DNA of 64,000 nucleotides from Anaerolineae bacterium (GCA_023384415.1 JAHDWJ010000012.1:112235-176234), one strand, 5' to 3'. Counted from the first letter of the stretch, positions 1 through 10,380 are shown. Translations and numbers: made by a program. Notes: generated by a model from the sequence alone, not told the origin.

Positions 1-2
1 AA

Positions 3-224
3 CAGACCAACATCTCTTCCATTTACGCCCCAGAAACCCCCCGCACCGGTGATGCCACCGAGAATAATAAGATGGTGTTTATCGGTTTAGAGATCAGCAG
101 CCCCCGCCAACTAGTCCGCATTTTGCATCGCATCAAAGCCCTGGTGAACGTTTATGAGGTTCACTGCCTCAACACCCCTGCCCGAATCCCCCCCCCAGCT
201 TCCTCCCGCTACCGACCAGAGTAA
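3..224 (+). CDS. RelA/SpoT-family (p)ppGpp enzyme, C-terminal ACT domain (5' end outside window)
   Basis: The open frame entering from the left edge encodes about 73 residues and stops at TAA 222-224. It reads as the last part of the ACT domain closing long RelA/SpoT proteins: an ISSIYAPE strand, then a beta strand with MVFIGLEI, a helix with QLVRILHRIKAL and a final strand NVYEVH. This matches the family pattern 'ILxRLxxLPNVxEVRR'. A short Pro/Arg-rich tail follows. The ACT domain regulates (p)ppGpp synthesis and hydrolysis; the catalytic domains are upstream of the window. It converges on the broken gene that ends at 244. The family call rests on one domain only, so another ACT-ending protein is possible. 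Confidence 0.6.
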   Translation, partial: QTNISSIYAPETPRTGDATENNKMVFIGLEISSPRQLVRILHRIKALVNVYEVHCLNTPARIPPPASSRYRPE

Positions 225-243
225 ACAAACGGCAAGCACCAGT

Positions 244-1684
<1,441 letters not shown>

Positions 1685-1875
1685 GTCAACCTCTTAAATA
1701 TATAGGGCCGGGCAAAATTATAGGTATGTGAACAAGTTTATTGGGACAAATTTAACCATAATCTTAGTAATAAAGCAAAACAGGTTGAATAATGACAGGC
1801 GATAATTCGTCGTTAGTTGTACAGGTTATATGCGTTTATAGACGGTTGAATTTCAATCTTTTTGATCATTCAATT

Positions 1876-2781
1876 TTAATAGATTATTTCTTTTTGTACC
1901 ATTTCCGCATTGACCGCAACGCCTGTCCATAATTGAAAGGCGTGTAACCCTTGCCAGATAAGCATACCCAGACCATTGCGAGTGCGGCCGCCCCCCGCGG
2001 CCGCAGCTTGCAGCAATTTTGTCTCCACCGGTTTGTATACCAGGTCATACACCCATACGCCAGGTGGGAATGGCAGGTCGGTTGGCCAGGGAGAAATGTC
2101 TACCTGGGGGGACATGCCCAGAGGGGTACAGTTGACGATAAGGGTCGGGGTTTGATGGCGCAGCCAGGCGGGGAGATCGGCTATCGAGGTGATGGTTCCA
2201 GGGGGCAGGTGGGGTGCCAGGGCGGAGGCCACCTGTTCTGCCTGCTCCTGACGCCGCGCCCACAGATGAACGCGGCCGCCGCGCTGCCCTAACCCATATC
2301 CCACCGCCCGCGCCGATCCCCCAGCCCCCAGCACCAGGCAATCCTGCCCCGCCGGATCAAACCCCCAGGCCGCCAGATCGGTGAGAAAGCCGATCCAGTC
2401 GGTGTTGGTGCCAAAGAGTTTCGAGTTTCGAGTTTCGAGTTTTGCGTTTTGAGGGGGAGGGGAATAGACATCGTTGACCGCTAATGGCTCGCCAATGACG
2501 ATGGTATTAACAGCGCCGATGGCTTGCGCGGCCGCGTCTATCTCATCCAGATAAGCCATGACCGCCTGTTTGTGAGGAATGGTCACATTGAGGCCGCGAA
2601 AACCCAGGGTCACGGCCCCCCGGATGGCCGCTTCCAGGTTATCGGGATGGACAGGCAGGGGGAGATAGACAACATTAAGCTGGTGCAGGGCTGCGGCCGC
2701 GTTGTGCAGCTTCGGGCTAAGGCTGTGCCCCACCGGCCATCCCAACAATCCTAACAGCTTCGTCTGACCATCTATCGTCAT
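1876..2781 (-). CDS. aroE: shikimate dehydrogenase AroE
   Basis: AroE reduces 3-dehydroshikimate to shikimate with NADPH in the cytoplasmic chorismate pathway. Visible motifs are the substrate-binding start LLGWPVGHSLSPKLHN, the NVTIPHKQ loop with its catalytic Lys, GAVNT, NTDWIGF, the Rossmann glycine loop VLGAGGSARAV, NCTPLGM and a closing GLGMLIWQG. At 301 residues it exceeds the usual 270-285. The excess lies between GAVNTIV and NTDWIGF, where a 35-bp heptamer repeat (2416-2450) encodes AKLETRNSKL in frame. It sits on a surface loop by analogy with known structures, so activity may be kept (inference). Four GCGGCCGC copies also fall in the gene as Ala runs. It is transcribed alone, away from the Coa1-like gene. 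Confidence 0.93.
   Translation of the reverse strand: MTIDGQTKLLGLLGWPVGHSLSPKLHNAAAALHQLNVVYLPLPVHPDNLEAAIRGAVTLGFRGLNVTIPHKQAVMAYLDEIDAAAQAIGAVNTIVIGEPLAVNDVYSPPPQNAKLETRNSKLFGTNTDWIGFLTDLAAWGFDPAGQDCLVLGAGGSARAVGYGLGQRGGRVHLWARRQEQAEQVASALAPHLPPGTITSIADLPAWLRHQTPTLIVNCTPLGMSPQVDISPWPTDLPFPPGVWVYDLVYKPVETKLLQAAAAGGGRTRNGLGMLIWQGLHAFQLWTGVAVNAEMVQKEIIY
2416..2450 (+). repeat. five tandem heptamers (GAGTTTC-type) inside aroE
   Basis: Five consecutive 7-bp words read GAGTTTC, GAGTTTC, GAGTTTC, GAGTTTT, GCGTTTT. Thirty-five bases is not a multiple of three, so frame preservation must involve flanking bases of the same insertion. The encoded residues have no counterpart in ordinary AroE proteins. 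Confidence 0.85.
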
Positions 2782-2938
2782 AGCCTAATTAAAACGCCGC
2801 TCCCTTTCTTTGGCAACCAGTACCGCTAAGGTTATCATTACCTGGAAACAAGGGGAAATGCGTAGGCACCTTTTCTCATCCGTGTTCCTTCCTATCCCTG
2901 TTTCTTCTATCAGTGGCTATTTGTAAAGGAGGAAAATT

Positions 2939-3334
2939 ATGAAAAGTCGCGGCCGCGTCATTGGCTGTCTCGCTGGTGTCGTTCTCCTCTTGGTCTGTAT
3001 CTGCCTGGCCTTCATCGCCGGTATCTTTGGCACCGCCTTTACGGCCGTCCGCTCATCTACCCCCTACCAGATGGCCATGGCCCAGGTAGCTGAACATCCC
3101 CAGGCCACCGAAGCCCTCGGCTCACCCATCACCGCCGGACTGCTGGCGACCGGTTCCGTCAATGTTATCAACTCTGGCGGTGCCGCCGACCTGACCATTC
3201 CCGTTTCTGGCCCACGAGGCAGCGGCTCACTGCACGTACTAGCCACCCGCAGCAACAACGTTTGGCAGCTTACCCAACTCGAACTCACCGTTAACAACAC
3301 CGGTCAGGTTCTTAATCTATTAACCGGCCAATAA
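2939..3334 (+). CDS. membrane-anchored Coa1-like protein
   Basis: A 131-residue protein with one N-terminal membrane helix (about residues 7-30). The following domain carries the pattern of the cytochrome oxidase assembly factor 1 (Coa1/Tim21-like) family: SSTPYQMAMAQV, a helix ending at ALGSPI, a small strand around INSGGAADLTIPV, GPRGSGSLHV and a C-terminal W-LTQLEL strand. In mitochondria Coa1 helps assemble the oxidase; bacterial members are mostly uncharacterised membrane proteins, and no oxidase genes are nearby. GGAGG lies 7 nt before the ATG, a strong start. One GCGGCCGC falls at codons 4-6. Confidence 0.6.
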   Translation: MKSRGRVIGCLAGVVLLLVCICLAFIAGIFGTAFTAVRSSTPYQMAMAQVAEHPQATEALGSPITAGLLATGSVNVINSGGAADLTIPVSGPRGSGSLHVLATRSNNVWQLTQLELTVNNTGQVLNLLTGQ

Positions 3335-3444
3335 AACAACCCTCAGCTATCCCAATTTTGTAGAGGGCAGGAAGAAAAGGAACTAGTGAAAACTCACTCA
3401 GTCCTTACCCCTCAGTCCTCAACCCTATTTTCCCAGGAGTTACC

Positions 3445-5445
3445 ATGCCCCGTAAACGATTTGCCGCCGCTGAAGATTTATACCATTATGAGTTAATCAG
3501 CGATGCCCAAATTTCCCCCGATGGTCGCCATGTCATCTATGTTGTTCAGCGAGTAGATAAAAAAACAGAAAAACGGTACAGCAATCTATGGCTGGCCGCA
3601 ACAACTGGCGGTCAGCCACACCAATTCACCTATGGCAATCAATCTGACAGCTCCCCCCGCTGGTCGCCAGATGGGCAAACCATCGCCTTCCTCTCCAATC
3701 GGGGCAGTGAGCAGCAGCCCCAAATTTATCTGATTCCTTTTAATGGGGGTGAGGCGCGGCCGCTAACCGACCTGAAAGGAACGTTTGCCGGGTTTGCCTG
3801 GTCGCCTGATGGTAAACGGCTGGCCTGCCAGTTTCGCTGCCTGGACAAAGAGGCCCTGGAGCGGGAAGCGGATAAACAAAAGAAAGAGTTGGGGGTCGTC
3901 TCCCGGCGCATTACCCGGCTGCTGTACAAATTTAATGGCCTGGGCTACCTGCCCGACGAACGATGGCACATCTGGACCATTGATGCCCGCACCGGCAAAG
4001 GGGTGCAGTTGACTGACAGCCCCAGCCACGATGATACCCAACCTGCCTGGTCGCCCGATGGCCGCTGGCTCGTTTTCGTCTCCAACCGGGCCGACGACCC
4101 AGACACCGCTTTTGATGAGGTAGACCTGTACGTAATCCCCGCGACCGGCGGCGAGCTGCGGCCGCTGCACACCCCCATCGGTCAGATTCACTCTCCCCGT
4201 TTTTCCCCCGATGGGCAATGGATCGCTTATATTGGCCGGGTAGGCGGCCGCGAATCCTATTGGCACAACATGAGCCTGTGGGTTGTCCCGTTCCATGGGG
4301 GCAGCGAGCAAAATCTGAGCGGGCCACATGATATTTATGCCGCCCCCGCCACCCTCAACGACATGGGCGGGCCGATGGGGTCTCCCCCCACCTGGTCTAA
4401 AGACAGCCAGCACCTTTATTTCCAAAATAGCCGCCACGGCCAGGTGATGTTATATCGCATCAACCGGGATGGTACCGATCTTCAACCAGTGATTACCGGT
4501 CTGGGCACAGTGGGCACCTTTACCTTTGATCGGCAGCAGGAAAAGCTGGCTTATTTATGGGGGCAAATGGATGAACCATATCAACTAAAGGTGCATGACG
4601 TGGGCCGCGGCCGCGACCGGCAGCTTACCCACCTCAACCAAAAATTACACCGGGAAATCCAATGGGGGCAATGGCAAGAAGCCTGGGTTAAAAGCCAGGG
4701 TGAGTACACCATCCAGGGGTGGATATTCACCCCGCCGAATTTTGATCCCACCCAACAATACCCGGCCCTTATCATCATTCATGGCGGCCCACTGGCCCAA
4801 TATGGTTATAACTTCATGCACGAATTCCATTTCCTGGCCGCCCAGGGGTATATCGTCACCTTCTGTAACCCGCGTGGGGGCTGGGGGTACGGGCAGGCCC
4901 ACGCTGGCAGCATCAGCCACCGCTGGGGCACTGATGATTACACCGACCTGATGGCCTGGGCCGATCATATCGCCAGCCTGCCTTATGTGGATGCCAACCG
5001 TATGGGCGTCGCCGGGGGCAGCTACGGTGGCTACATGACCAACTGGATCATCGGCCATACCGACCGGTTCAAAGTAGCGATTACCGAACGGAGTGTGAGC
5101 AACCTGATTAGCATGTTTGGCTCCAGCGATTCCAACTGGCTGTTCCAAACCTGGTGGTCCGATCACAATCCCTGGGAAAAAGTTGAGGAATATTGGGATC
5201 AATCTCCCCTGAAATATATCGGCAGTGCCAAAACGCCGACGATGGTGATCCATAGTGAGCAAGATTTCCGCTGTGACAAGGAGCAGGGGGAGCAGGTGTA
5301 TGTGGCTCTCAAACGGTTAGGGGTAGAGACAGAATTTATTCTGTTTCCGGCGGAGAACCATGAACTATCCCGCAGCGGCCGCACTGACCGCCGCATTGCC
5401 CGCCTTCACCATATCCATCGCTGGTTCAATAAATATTTGGCGTAG
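3445..5445 (+). CDS. S9 family serine peptidase (acylaminoacyl/dipeptidyl-peptidase type)
   Basis: A 666-residue prolyl-oligopeptidase-family enzyme that cleaves short peptides from their N-terminal side. Residues about 10-390 form a WD40-like propeller with repeated 'SPDG' blades (ISPDGRHVIY, WSPDGQTIAFLSNR, WSPDGRWLVFVSNR, FSPDGQWIAY). The C-terminal alpha/beta hydrolase carries the nucleophile Ser526 in GGSYGGY, Asp607 in HSEQDFR and His639 in ENHELS. No signal peptide is seen, so it is probably cytoplasmic. AGGAG stands 5 nt before the ATG. The preceding spacer contains filler words of the 'actcagtcct' type. Acylaminoacyl-peptidase and dipeptidyl peptidase IV-like activity cannot be separated by reading. 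Confidence 0.9.
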   Translation: MPRKRFAAAEDLYHYELISDAQISPDGRHVIYVVQRVDKKTEKRYSNLWLAATTGGQPHQFTYGNQSDSSPRWSPDGQTIAFLSNRGSEQQPQIYLIPFNGGEARPLTDLKGTFAGFAWSPDGKRLACQFRCLDKEALEREADKQKKELGVVSRRITRLLYKFNGLGYLPDERWHIWTIDARTGKGVQLTDSPSHDDTQPAWSPDGRWLVFVSNRADDPDTAFDEVDLYVIPATGGELRPLHTPIGQIHSPRFSPDGQWIAYIGRVGGRESYWHNMSLWVVPFHGGSEQNLSGPHDIYAAPATLNDMGGPMGSPPTWSKDSQHLYFQNSRHGQVMLYRINRDGTDLQPVITGLGTVGTFTFDRQQEKLAYLWGQMDEPYQLKVHDVGRGRDRQLTHLNQKLHREIQWGQWQEAWVKSQGEYTIQGWIFTPPNFDPTQQYPALIIIHGGPLAQYGYNFMHEFHFLAAQGYIVTFCNPRGGWGYGQAHAGSISHRWGTDDYTDLMAWADHIASLPYVDANRMGVAGGSYGGYMTNWIIGHTDRFKVAITERSVSNLISMFGSSDSNWLFQTWWSDHNPWEKVEEYWDQSPLKYIGSAKTPTMVIHSEQDFRCDKEQGEQVYVALKRLGVETEFILFPAENHELSRSGRTDRRIARLHHIHRWFNKYLA

Positions 5446-5647
5446 GGAGGCTATCTGCTCCAACAAATGTAATTGGGTCTGAGGTGGCCAACGGTCATAC
5501 TCATATGTTGTCCAGGAAAATGATGGTTTCATTTGCCCTGCATCGGCAACAATGGGCCGAGATGACCCTCGTGGTTGCCTCGGACTGGGCGGCTCAAGGC
5601 CAGCCCCTACAGGTTGCCTCATCCCACAAACCTGCAACGACCCCGAA

Positions 5648-6157
5648 TTATTTCTCCTGCTGTCTACCCCGTACCTGTTGAACCAGGGCGATGAGGGTTG
5701 CGCCCAGACCCAGAATCAGGGCCAGCGGGGTTAAGATAAACCAGCCCGCAATTGGCGCAAACCCGGCGGAGATGAGTATGAGAGTGGTACAGAGTAAGGT
5801 GGGTAGGGTCGCGGCCGCATCCCCATACAATCTCTGGTGCATCAACCAGGCCATCCCGGCCAGGCTCAAGGCTGATAACCCCAGCAGCCCCAGTAAAATG
5901 ATCAACCCCGTCAGGCCAAACATACCCCCGAAAAAGCCACCGATTCTTTGCCCAATCTGGAAAAGCACCACGGCGATAAGCCCCAAAAACAGCCCATTCA
6001 CCAACCCCAACAAAAAAGACCGCCCCGGCATAGTGCGTAACACCTGGGCACTTACATCCGTAAAGCGGGGCAGCAGCAGCCCGATGGCGACTAAAAACGC
6101 CATGAATGTCCAACCGGAAAATAGGGCAATGAGTAGAAAACGGAGTAGTTCAGGCAT
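5648..6157 (-). CDS. polytopic membrane protein of the sigma-factor operon
   Basis: A 169-residue hydrophobic protein with about four membrane helices (FLLIALFSGWTFMAFLV; FLLGLVNGLFLGLIAVVLF; FGLTGLIILLGLLGLSALSL; APIAGWFILTPLALILGLG) and a short basic tail. I do not recognise a family. The ATG at 6157 has GAGG upstream and overlaps the anti-sigma stop by 8 nt, so it is very probably the third gene of the sigma/anti-sigma operon and translationally coupled to it. Such third genes are often effectors of the envelope stress response, but no function can be read here. Confidence 0.7.
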   Translation of the reverse strand: MPELLRFLLIALFSGWTFMAFLVAIGLLLPRFTDVSAQVLRTMPGRSFLLGLVNGLFLGLIAVVLFQIGQRIGGFFGGMFGLTGLIILLGLLGLSALSLAGMAWLMHQRLYGDAAATLPTLLCTTLILISAGFAPIAGWFILTPLALILGLGATLIALVQQVRGRQQEK

Positions 6158-6719
6158 GTTGACCTCGGTGGGGAGTAGGGGAGAGAGAACGCAGTAATGG
6201 GGGGAGCAATAAGCTGTTGCCAATCAGGCCAACGAGAATACCTAACCCTAAAATAACAGCCCAGATGATAAAGGGAACAGCGCTATTTAAAGATGGTGCA
6301 GGCCAGGTAAGGGTGAGGACTGACCCCATTTCTACCCAGAAGCGAAGGAGCTGGTTACTAATTTCGGCCGCCGGGAAGGTGAAAGACACCCCCCCAATCA
6401 GTGGCCGTATGGTAGGCAGAAGCAGTAGAAGAAGCGCAGCGGCCGCAATGCCTTCCCCCAGTAACACCCACCGCCACCAACCGGGCAAGAATGGTTTGGG
6501 CTGCGGCCGCAGCCGCCCCATCACTTTGGGGGTCAAATCAATGGTCAGGGGTGCCTCTGGGAGGCTGCCCAGGGTGGCGAACAGCCGTTTTTGCCTGGCA
6601 AGCTGCTCCTGACAGGATGGGCATGATGCCAGATGGGTCGCCACACTTTGGGCTGCGGCCGCGTCTAATACCTCATCTAAATATTCATAAAACACCCACT
6701 CGTCTATATGCTCGGCCAT
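6150..6719 (-). CDS. zinc-finger anti-sigma factor, single membrane pass or more
   Basis: A 189-residue protein whose N-terminus has the anti-sigma zinc motif HLASCPSC (H-x3-C-x2-C) in the usual position (about residues 29-36). The zinc domain holds the cognate ECF sigma factor at the membrane. A helix around residues 83-103 (WVLLGEGIAAAALLLLLLP) and a second hydrophobic stretch near 146-170 (PFIIWAVILGLGILVGLIG) span the membrane, leaving a periplasmic or extracytoplasmic sensor segment. The start codon overlaps the sigma-factor stop (TAATG), a standard coupling. The proline-rich PQPKPFLPG joins zinc domain and membrane. Confidence 0.85.
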   Translation of the reverse strand: MAEHIDEWVFYEYLDEVLDAAAAQSVATHLASCPSCQEQLARQKRLFATLGSLPEAPLTIDLTPKVMGRLRPQPKPFLPGWWRWVLLGEGIAAAALLLLLLPTIRPLIGGVSFTFPAAEISNQLLRFWVEMGSVLTLTWPAPSLNSAVPFIIWAVILGLGILVGLIGNSLLLPPLLRSLSPTPHRGQHA

Positions 6720-7294
6720 TACAGTTTACTCTCCAATCTTTCTCCCAACTGCTTCCGCGCCCTGAATAGATCACTTTTCACCGTACTCACAGGTATATCC
6801 AGCGCGGCCGCGATCTCTTCATAGCTCAACTCTTGATAATGACGTAATTCTATCACTACTCGATACCGAACGGGCAGTTGGCGCAAGGCTGATCGAATAC
6901 GCTGCCCTTGCTCCATTTCGCTCACCTGCTGCTCTGGGCTGACCTGGGGGGCCGGGAACTGTTCTAAAGCCCCAACTTCGTCATCTGGTGCGGTCAGCTC
7001 AGAGACAGTGATTTGCGGCCGCGCCCGCTCCTTCTCCAGCCAGTTCAGGCATAGATTAGTGGTAATACGCTTAAGCCAGGGGGACAGCGGCCGCGTCAGG
7101 TCAAAAGAAGGCATCGCCTGATAAGCCCGGATAAACGCTTCCTGCGTGGCATCCTCAGCCTCCCGCCGGTTGCCCAATAAACGGTAAGCCACATTAAACA
7201 TCACCCCCTGGTAACGGCGAACCACCCAGGCAAACGCCTCCTCATCCCCCTGGGTCACACGCGATACCAGTTCCCGGTCCGAAAAGTTCAACAT
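6719..7294 (-). CDS. ECF (sigma-70 group 4) RNA polymerase sigma factor
   Basis: A 191-residue sigma factor. Region 2 is seen as AFAWVVRRYQGVMFNVAYRL followed by the core-binding and -10 recognition helix with DATQEAFIRAYQ; region 4 as LPVRYRVVIELRHYQELSYEEIAAAL then the recognition helix VSTVKSDLFRARKQL. A longer acidic linker (EVGALEQFPAPQVSPEQQ) separates them. It directs RNA polymerase to promoters released by a membrane signal through the anti-sigma factor encoded next. A possible self-controlled promoter lies just upstream. Three octamers occur in this gene (6804, 7015, 7087). Confidence 0.93.
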   Translation of the reverse strand: MLNFSDRELVSRVTQGDEEAFAWVVRRYQGVMFNVAYRLLGNRREAEDATQEAFIRAYQAMPSFDLTRPLSPWLKRITTNLCLNWLEKERARPQITVSELTAPDDEVGALEQFPAPQVSPEQQVSEMEQGQRIRSALRQLPVRYRVVIELRHYQELSYEEIAAALDIPVSTVKSDLFRARKQLGERLESKL

Positions 7295-7305
7295 GGGTCT
7301 ACCCT

Positions 7306-7334
7306 ATCATACCGGATCAGCCCCAAAAAGTTGC
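7306..7334 (-). promoter_or_regulatory. candidate promoter of the ECF sigma operon (GCAACTT-N16-TATGAT)
   Basis: Twelve bases before the sigma-factor ATG is TATGAT, with GCAACTT 16 nt further upstream. The AACTT -35 is the common ECF pattern, which would give autoregulation; TATGAT is also an acceptable housekeeping -10. Either reading is inference. Confidence 0.4.
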
Positions 7335-7396
7335 ATCAGATAAAGATCATCAGATAATCAGAACTCATCCATAGATGAACGTAGCGATAAGGCTTT

Positions 7397-8578
7397 ATGA
7401 ACAACAGACATTATGATGTCATCATTGTTGGTGGGGGGGTGATGGGGTGCGCCATCGCCTACTATTTGCGTAAGTTTGACTCGCAGATCAAGGTCGCCCT
7501 GATTGAAAAAGACCCCACCTACAGTCGGGCTTCAACCACCCTTTCCGATGGCAATACCCGCATCCAGTTTAACATCCGGGAAAATATCGCCATGTCCCAA
7601 TATGGGCTGGATGTTTTAGCCACCTTTGCCCAGGAGATGGCTGTGGATGGAGAAATGCCCGATGTGGCCTTCCGGCAGCAGGGAAACCTATTTCTCATTG
7701 ATGAAGCCAGCCGGGAAGAGAGTGAACAGGGTTTAGCGTTGCAGCAAACCCTGGGCTGCCAGGTAGAATGGCTGACCCCGGCGGAAATACAGCAGATTTA
7801 CCCCCTCTATAATCTGGCTGGCTGCGTTGGCGGGACATTGGGGCGGCAAGATGGTACGATGTCCCCGCTGGCGGTATTGCTGGCGTATAAACAAAAGGCA
7901 ATAGCCCTGGGGACACAGTTTATTCAAGCCGAAGTGGTCGGCTTGTACCGGGAAGGGAACCGGCTGACCGGGGTGCAGTTAGCCAACAGCGAACGGCTGG
8001 ATGCTCCGGTCATTGTCAACGCGGCCGGGCCGTGGGCAGCCCATCTGGCCGAAATGGCTCAGGTTATCCTACCGGTGCAGCCGGTCAAGCGGCAAGTGAC
8101 TGTGTTTGATACCCCGGCGCGGCCGCAGACCATCTTGCCAGCCTTGTTCTTCCCTTCTGGACTCTACCTCATCCACGAGGGAGACGGCCATTTTATGGCC
8201 GGCAAATCCCTGCCCGATGATCCTGTTACTCTGGACGATTTCACCTGGGAGCGCACCCATTTTGAGGAACATTTGTGGCCGGAACTGGTAGCAACTATCC
8301 CCCTCTTTGATCGGCTCAAGATAACTGGGGGGTGGGCTGGCCTGTATGAAGTCAATAGTTTTGATGGCAACGCTATTTTAGGGGAATGGCCGGAATTAGG
8401 GGGGTTTTTCCTGGCCAATGGGTTCTCTGGGCATGGGTTCCAACAATGCCACGCCGTCGGCCGTTTCCTGGCGGAATTGATTCTAGGCCGCCCACCGGTG
8501 TTAGACCTGTCTATCTTCTCCCCCCGGCGTATTTTAGAAAACCAGCCCGTTTTTGAAAGCCAACGCAAAATCATCTAA
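7397..8578 (+). CDS. FAD-dependent DAO-family oxidoreductase (glycine/sarcosine oxidase-like)
   Basis: A 393-residue flavoprotein. The N-terminal dinucleotide loop IIVGGGVMGCAIAYYL binds FAD and is followed by EKD at the ribose-binding position. The middle contains a substrate domain, and the C-terminus has the DAO-family pattern GGWAGLYE...DGNAILGEWPELGGFFLANGFSGHGFQQCHAVGR. Such enzymes oxidise secondary or primary amines of amino acids such as sarcosine, glycine or proline, releasing an imine and passing electrons to oxygen or a carrier. The subtype cannot be fixed from the sequence. The start has only a weak upstream AAGG. It stands alone, tail to tail with the kinase gene. Confidence 0.88.
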   Translation: MNNRHYDVIIVGGGVMGCAIAYYLRKFDSQIKVALIEKDPTYSRASTTLSDGNTRIQFNIRENIAMSQYGLDVLATFAQEMAVDGEMPDVAFRQQGNLFLIDEASREESEQGLALQQTLGCQVEWLTPAEIQQIYPLYNLAGCVGGTLGRQDGTMSPLAVLLAYKQKAIALGTQFIQAEVVGLYREGNRLTGVQLANSERLDAPVIVNAAGPWAAHLAEMAQVILPVQPVKRQVTVFDTPARPQTILPALFFPSGLYLIHEGDGHFMAGKSLPDDPVTLDDFTWERTHFEEHLWPELVATIPLFDRLKITGGWAGLYEVNSFDGNAILGEWPELGGFFLANGFSGHGFQQCHAVGRFLAELILGRPPVLDLSIFSPRRILENQPVFESQRKII

Positions 8579-8602
8579 ATGACACAACCTCACTAAAACC
8601 CA

Positions 8603-10303
8603 TTAATCTTCCGGCAAGAAGATTCGGCATACGCCAGCACTGGCCAGGCAGCGTCCTACCTCTTGGCCAAACCAAAGAACACGAAACTGAGTGATATTGG
8701 CCCGGCTTAACCAGAAAACCCTTTCGGCATCGGTATTTGGTGGGGTAACGATAGCATTGTAACCACCACATTCTCGCGGCCGCAGCCAGCTTTGAGCATC
8801 TACTATCTCCAGACCCACACATTTCCCCTCTTCTAACTCGTCAAAAAAATCACTCCATTGACGGCCTGAAAAAAGATATTCTGTTGGCAGTCCGGTTTGA
8901 TTATCAATCGCCTCAAAATAGATTACCCCAATATCAATGGAACTGGTGTCAGCGTTGAGCAGATAAAAGCTGCGATTATCGTAAAAAAATTGAATTTCGT
9001 GCCCATCAGTTAAGGGGGCTGGGATGGTCAAAGAAGGGGTTAAGGAAGGGGGAGGGGTGGCCGTGGCGGATGGTGTTGGCGATGGAGTGGAAGTCAGAGC
9101 CGGGGTGGCTAATGGCTGGATTGTCGGTGTATCCACCATAGTGGAAATAATTGGGGCAGCGATTTGGGTGTGGGTAGGGAGAATAGATGGGGCTGTGGAA
9201 GGGGTGAGCGTCGCGGCCGCAATCGCCGCCCCATTGCCATCCCTCCCCTGCGCCCAGAGGGTTAAGGAAATGCCCACGAGAATCACAATTCCCATTAACA
9301 CAAGTGGAACAAACACCCAATTAAACCGTCTTTCCTGGGTTGAAGGTTTAACCGGAGCGGCCGGGGCTTGAGCCGGCCCCGCGGTATCAATCTGATCCGG
9401 AGATAACATTACCCCAGCTGGGGGTGGGGGTAAATTTAATAAAAACGGCTGCTGGGTCATTGGGGGCAGCTTGCGTAGAGCCACTTCCAGACTCTCTATA
9501 AGGGCCCCCCCTGTCTCATATCGCTCTTCCGGCTTTTTACGCAATGCCGTCAGAAGCACCTCATCCACCTCTGGTGAAAGGGCCGGGTTGATTTCAGAAG
9601 GAACGGGTGGCTCATGGAGGATATGCTGTATAACCAACGAGGCCGCTGACGGGTCGTCAAAAGGGACAGTGCCTGTCAGCATTTCATACAACATCACCCC
9701 CAGCGAATAAATATCTGATTGCGGCACGGCATCGGCCGAACGGTTGGCCTGCTCAGGAGATATATATTGGGGCGTACCAAATGCCTCACCAACCGACCCT
9801 CCCTCAACATTTAAAGCCAGGCCAAAATCCATGAGAAGAACCCGGCCATCATGGGCCACCATGACGTTAGAGGGTTTAACATCCCGGTGAATCACCCCCT
9901 GTTCGTGGGCATAATCCAATGCGGCCGCGATCCCTCGCCCAATCCGAATGACCTCACCATAAGGAATATAAGCCCCACGGCGGTTGTGCTCCGCCAGCAT
10001 GGCCCCCAGGTCCGCCCCATCAATATACTCCATGACGAAGTAGTACAGATCCGCCCGATCATCCGCGTAATAGATGCGGATAATATTCTCATGGGACCAG
10101 GTAGCTACCATCTGCGCTTCTTCAACAAAACGGCGGGCATATACTGGATTTTGCCGGTAAAAGGTATCAATTACCTTCACCGCCACTTTACGGTGCAGTT
10201 TGACATCCGTACCTAAATAAACAACCGCCATTCCTCCACGCTGAATGACTTCATCAAGCCTGAAGTTTGCCAACTGCTGCCCAACTAATGGATCGGTAAA
10301 CAT
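8603..10303 (-). CDS. membrane Ser/Thr protein kinase (PknB type) with unusual extracellular domain
   Basis: A 566-residue receptor-like kinase. The Hanks domain (about 14-290) has the glycine loop QRGGMAVVY, Lys43 in VAVKVI, catalytic Asp141 in HRDVKPSN, DFG at 159-161 and the activation-loop end FGTPQYISPEQA. A proline-rich linker leads to a single membrane helix (WVFVPLVLMGIVILVGISLTLW). Outside lies a Ser/Thr/Pro stalk and a roughly 150-residue domain with four Cys that is not a PASTA repeat; I do not recognise it. ATG 10303 is preferred because the longer GTG start lies inside intergenic filler. It may phosphorylate wall enzymes, as PknB does elsewhere (known family behaviour). Confidence 0.92.
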   Translation of the reverse strand: MFTDPLVGQQLANFRLDEVIQRGGMAVVYLGTDVKLHRKVAVKVIDTFYRQNPVYARRFVEEAQMVATWSHENIIRIYYADDRADLYYFVMEYIDGADLGAMLAEHNRRGAYIPYGEVIRIGRGIAAALDYAHEQGVIHRDVKPSNVMVAHDGRVLLMDFGLALNVEGGSVGEAFGTPQYISPEQANRSADAVPQSDIYSLGVMLYEMLTGTVPFDDPSAASLVIQHILHEPPVPSEINPALSPEVDEVLLTALRKKPEERYETGGALIESLEVALRKLPPMTQQPFLLNLPPPPAGVMLSPDQIDTAGPAQAPAAPVKPSTQERRFNWVFVPLVLMGIVILVGISLTLWAQGRDGNGAAIAAATLTPSTAPSILPTHTQIAAPIISTMVDTPTIQPLATPALTSTPSPTPSATATPPPSLTPSLTIPAPLTDGHEIQFFYDNRSFYLLNADTSSIDIGVIYFEAIDNQTGLPTEYLFSGRQWSDFFDELEEGKCVGLEIVDAQSWLRPRECGGYNAIVTPPNTDAERVFWLSRANITQFRVLWFGQEVGRCLASAGVCRIFLPED

Positions 10304-10315
10304 AGACAAGGATGA

Positions 10316-10380
10316 CTGCTCACGGCTCACGGCTTACTGTTCACGACTTACTAATTATTCACTCACTAGCTACTGCTCGT
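10316..10380. repeat. iterated filler words (GTGAGCCGTGAGCAG / TTACT type)
   Basis: The spacer between the kinase gene and the erpA promoter is built from near-repeats of 'ctcacggct', 'ttcacgactt' and 'actaattatt'. Related filler stands at 10948-11000, 46015-46050 and 46860-46920. Confidence 0.6.

Noticed and set aside
5365-5637. 90-codon frame after the S9 peptidase
   Set aside because: Overlaps the peptidase end and low-complexity spacer; composition (Pro/Arg then Ala run) and lack of a start signal argue against it.
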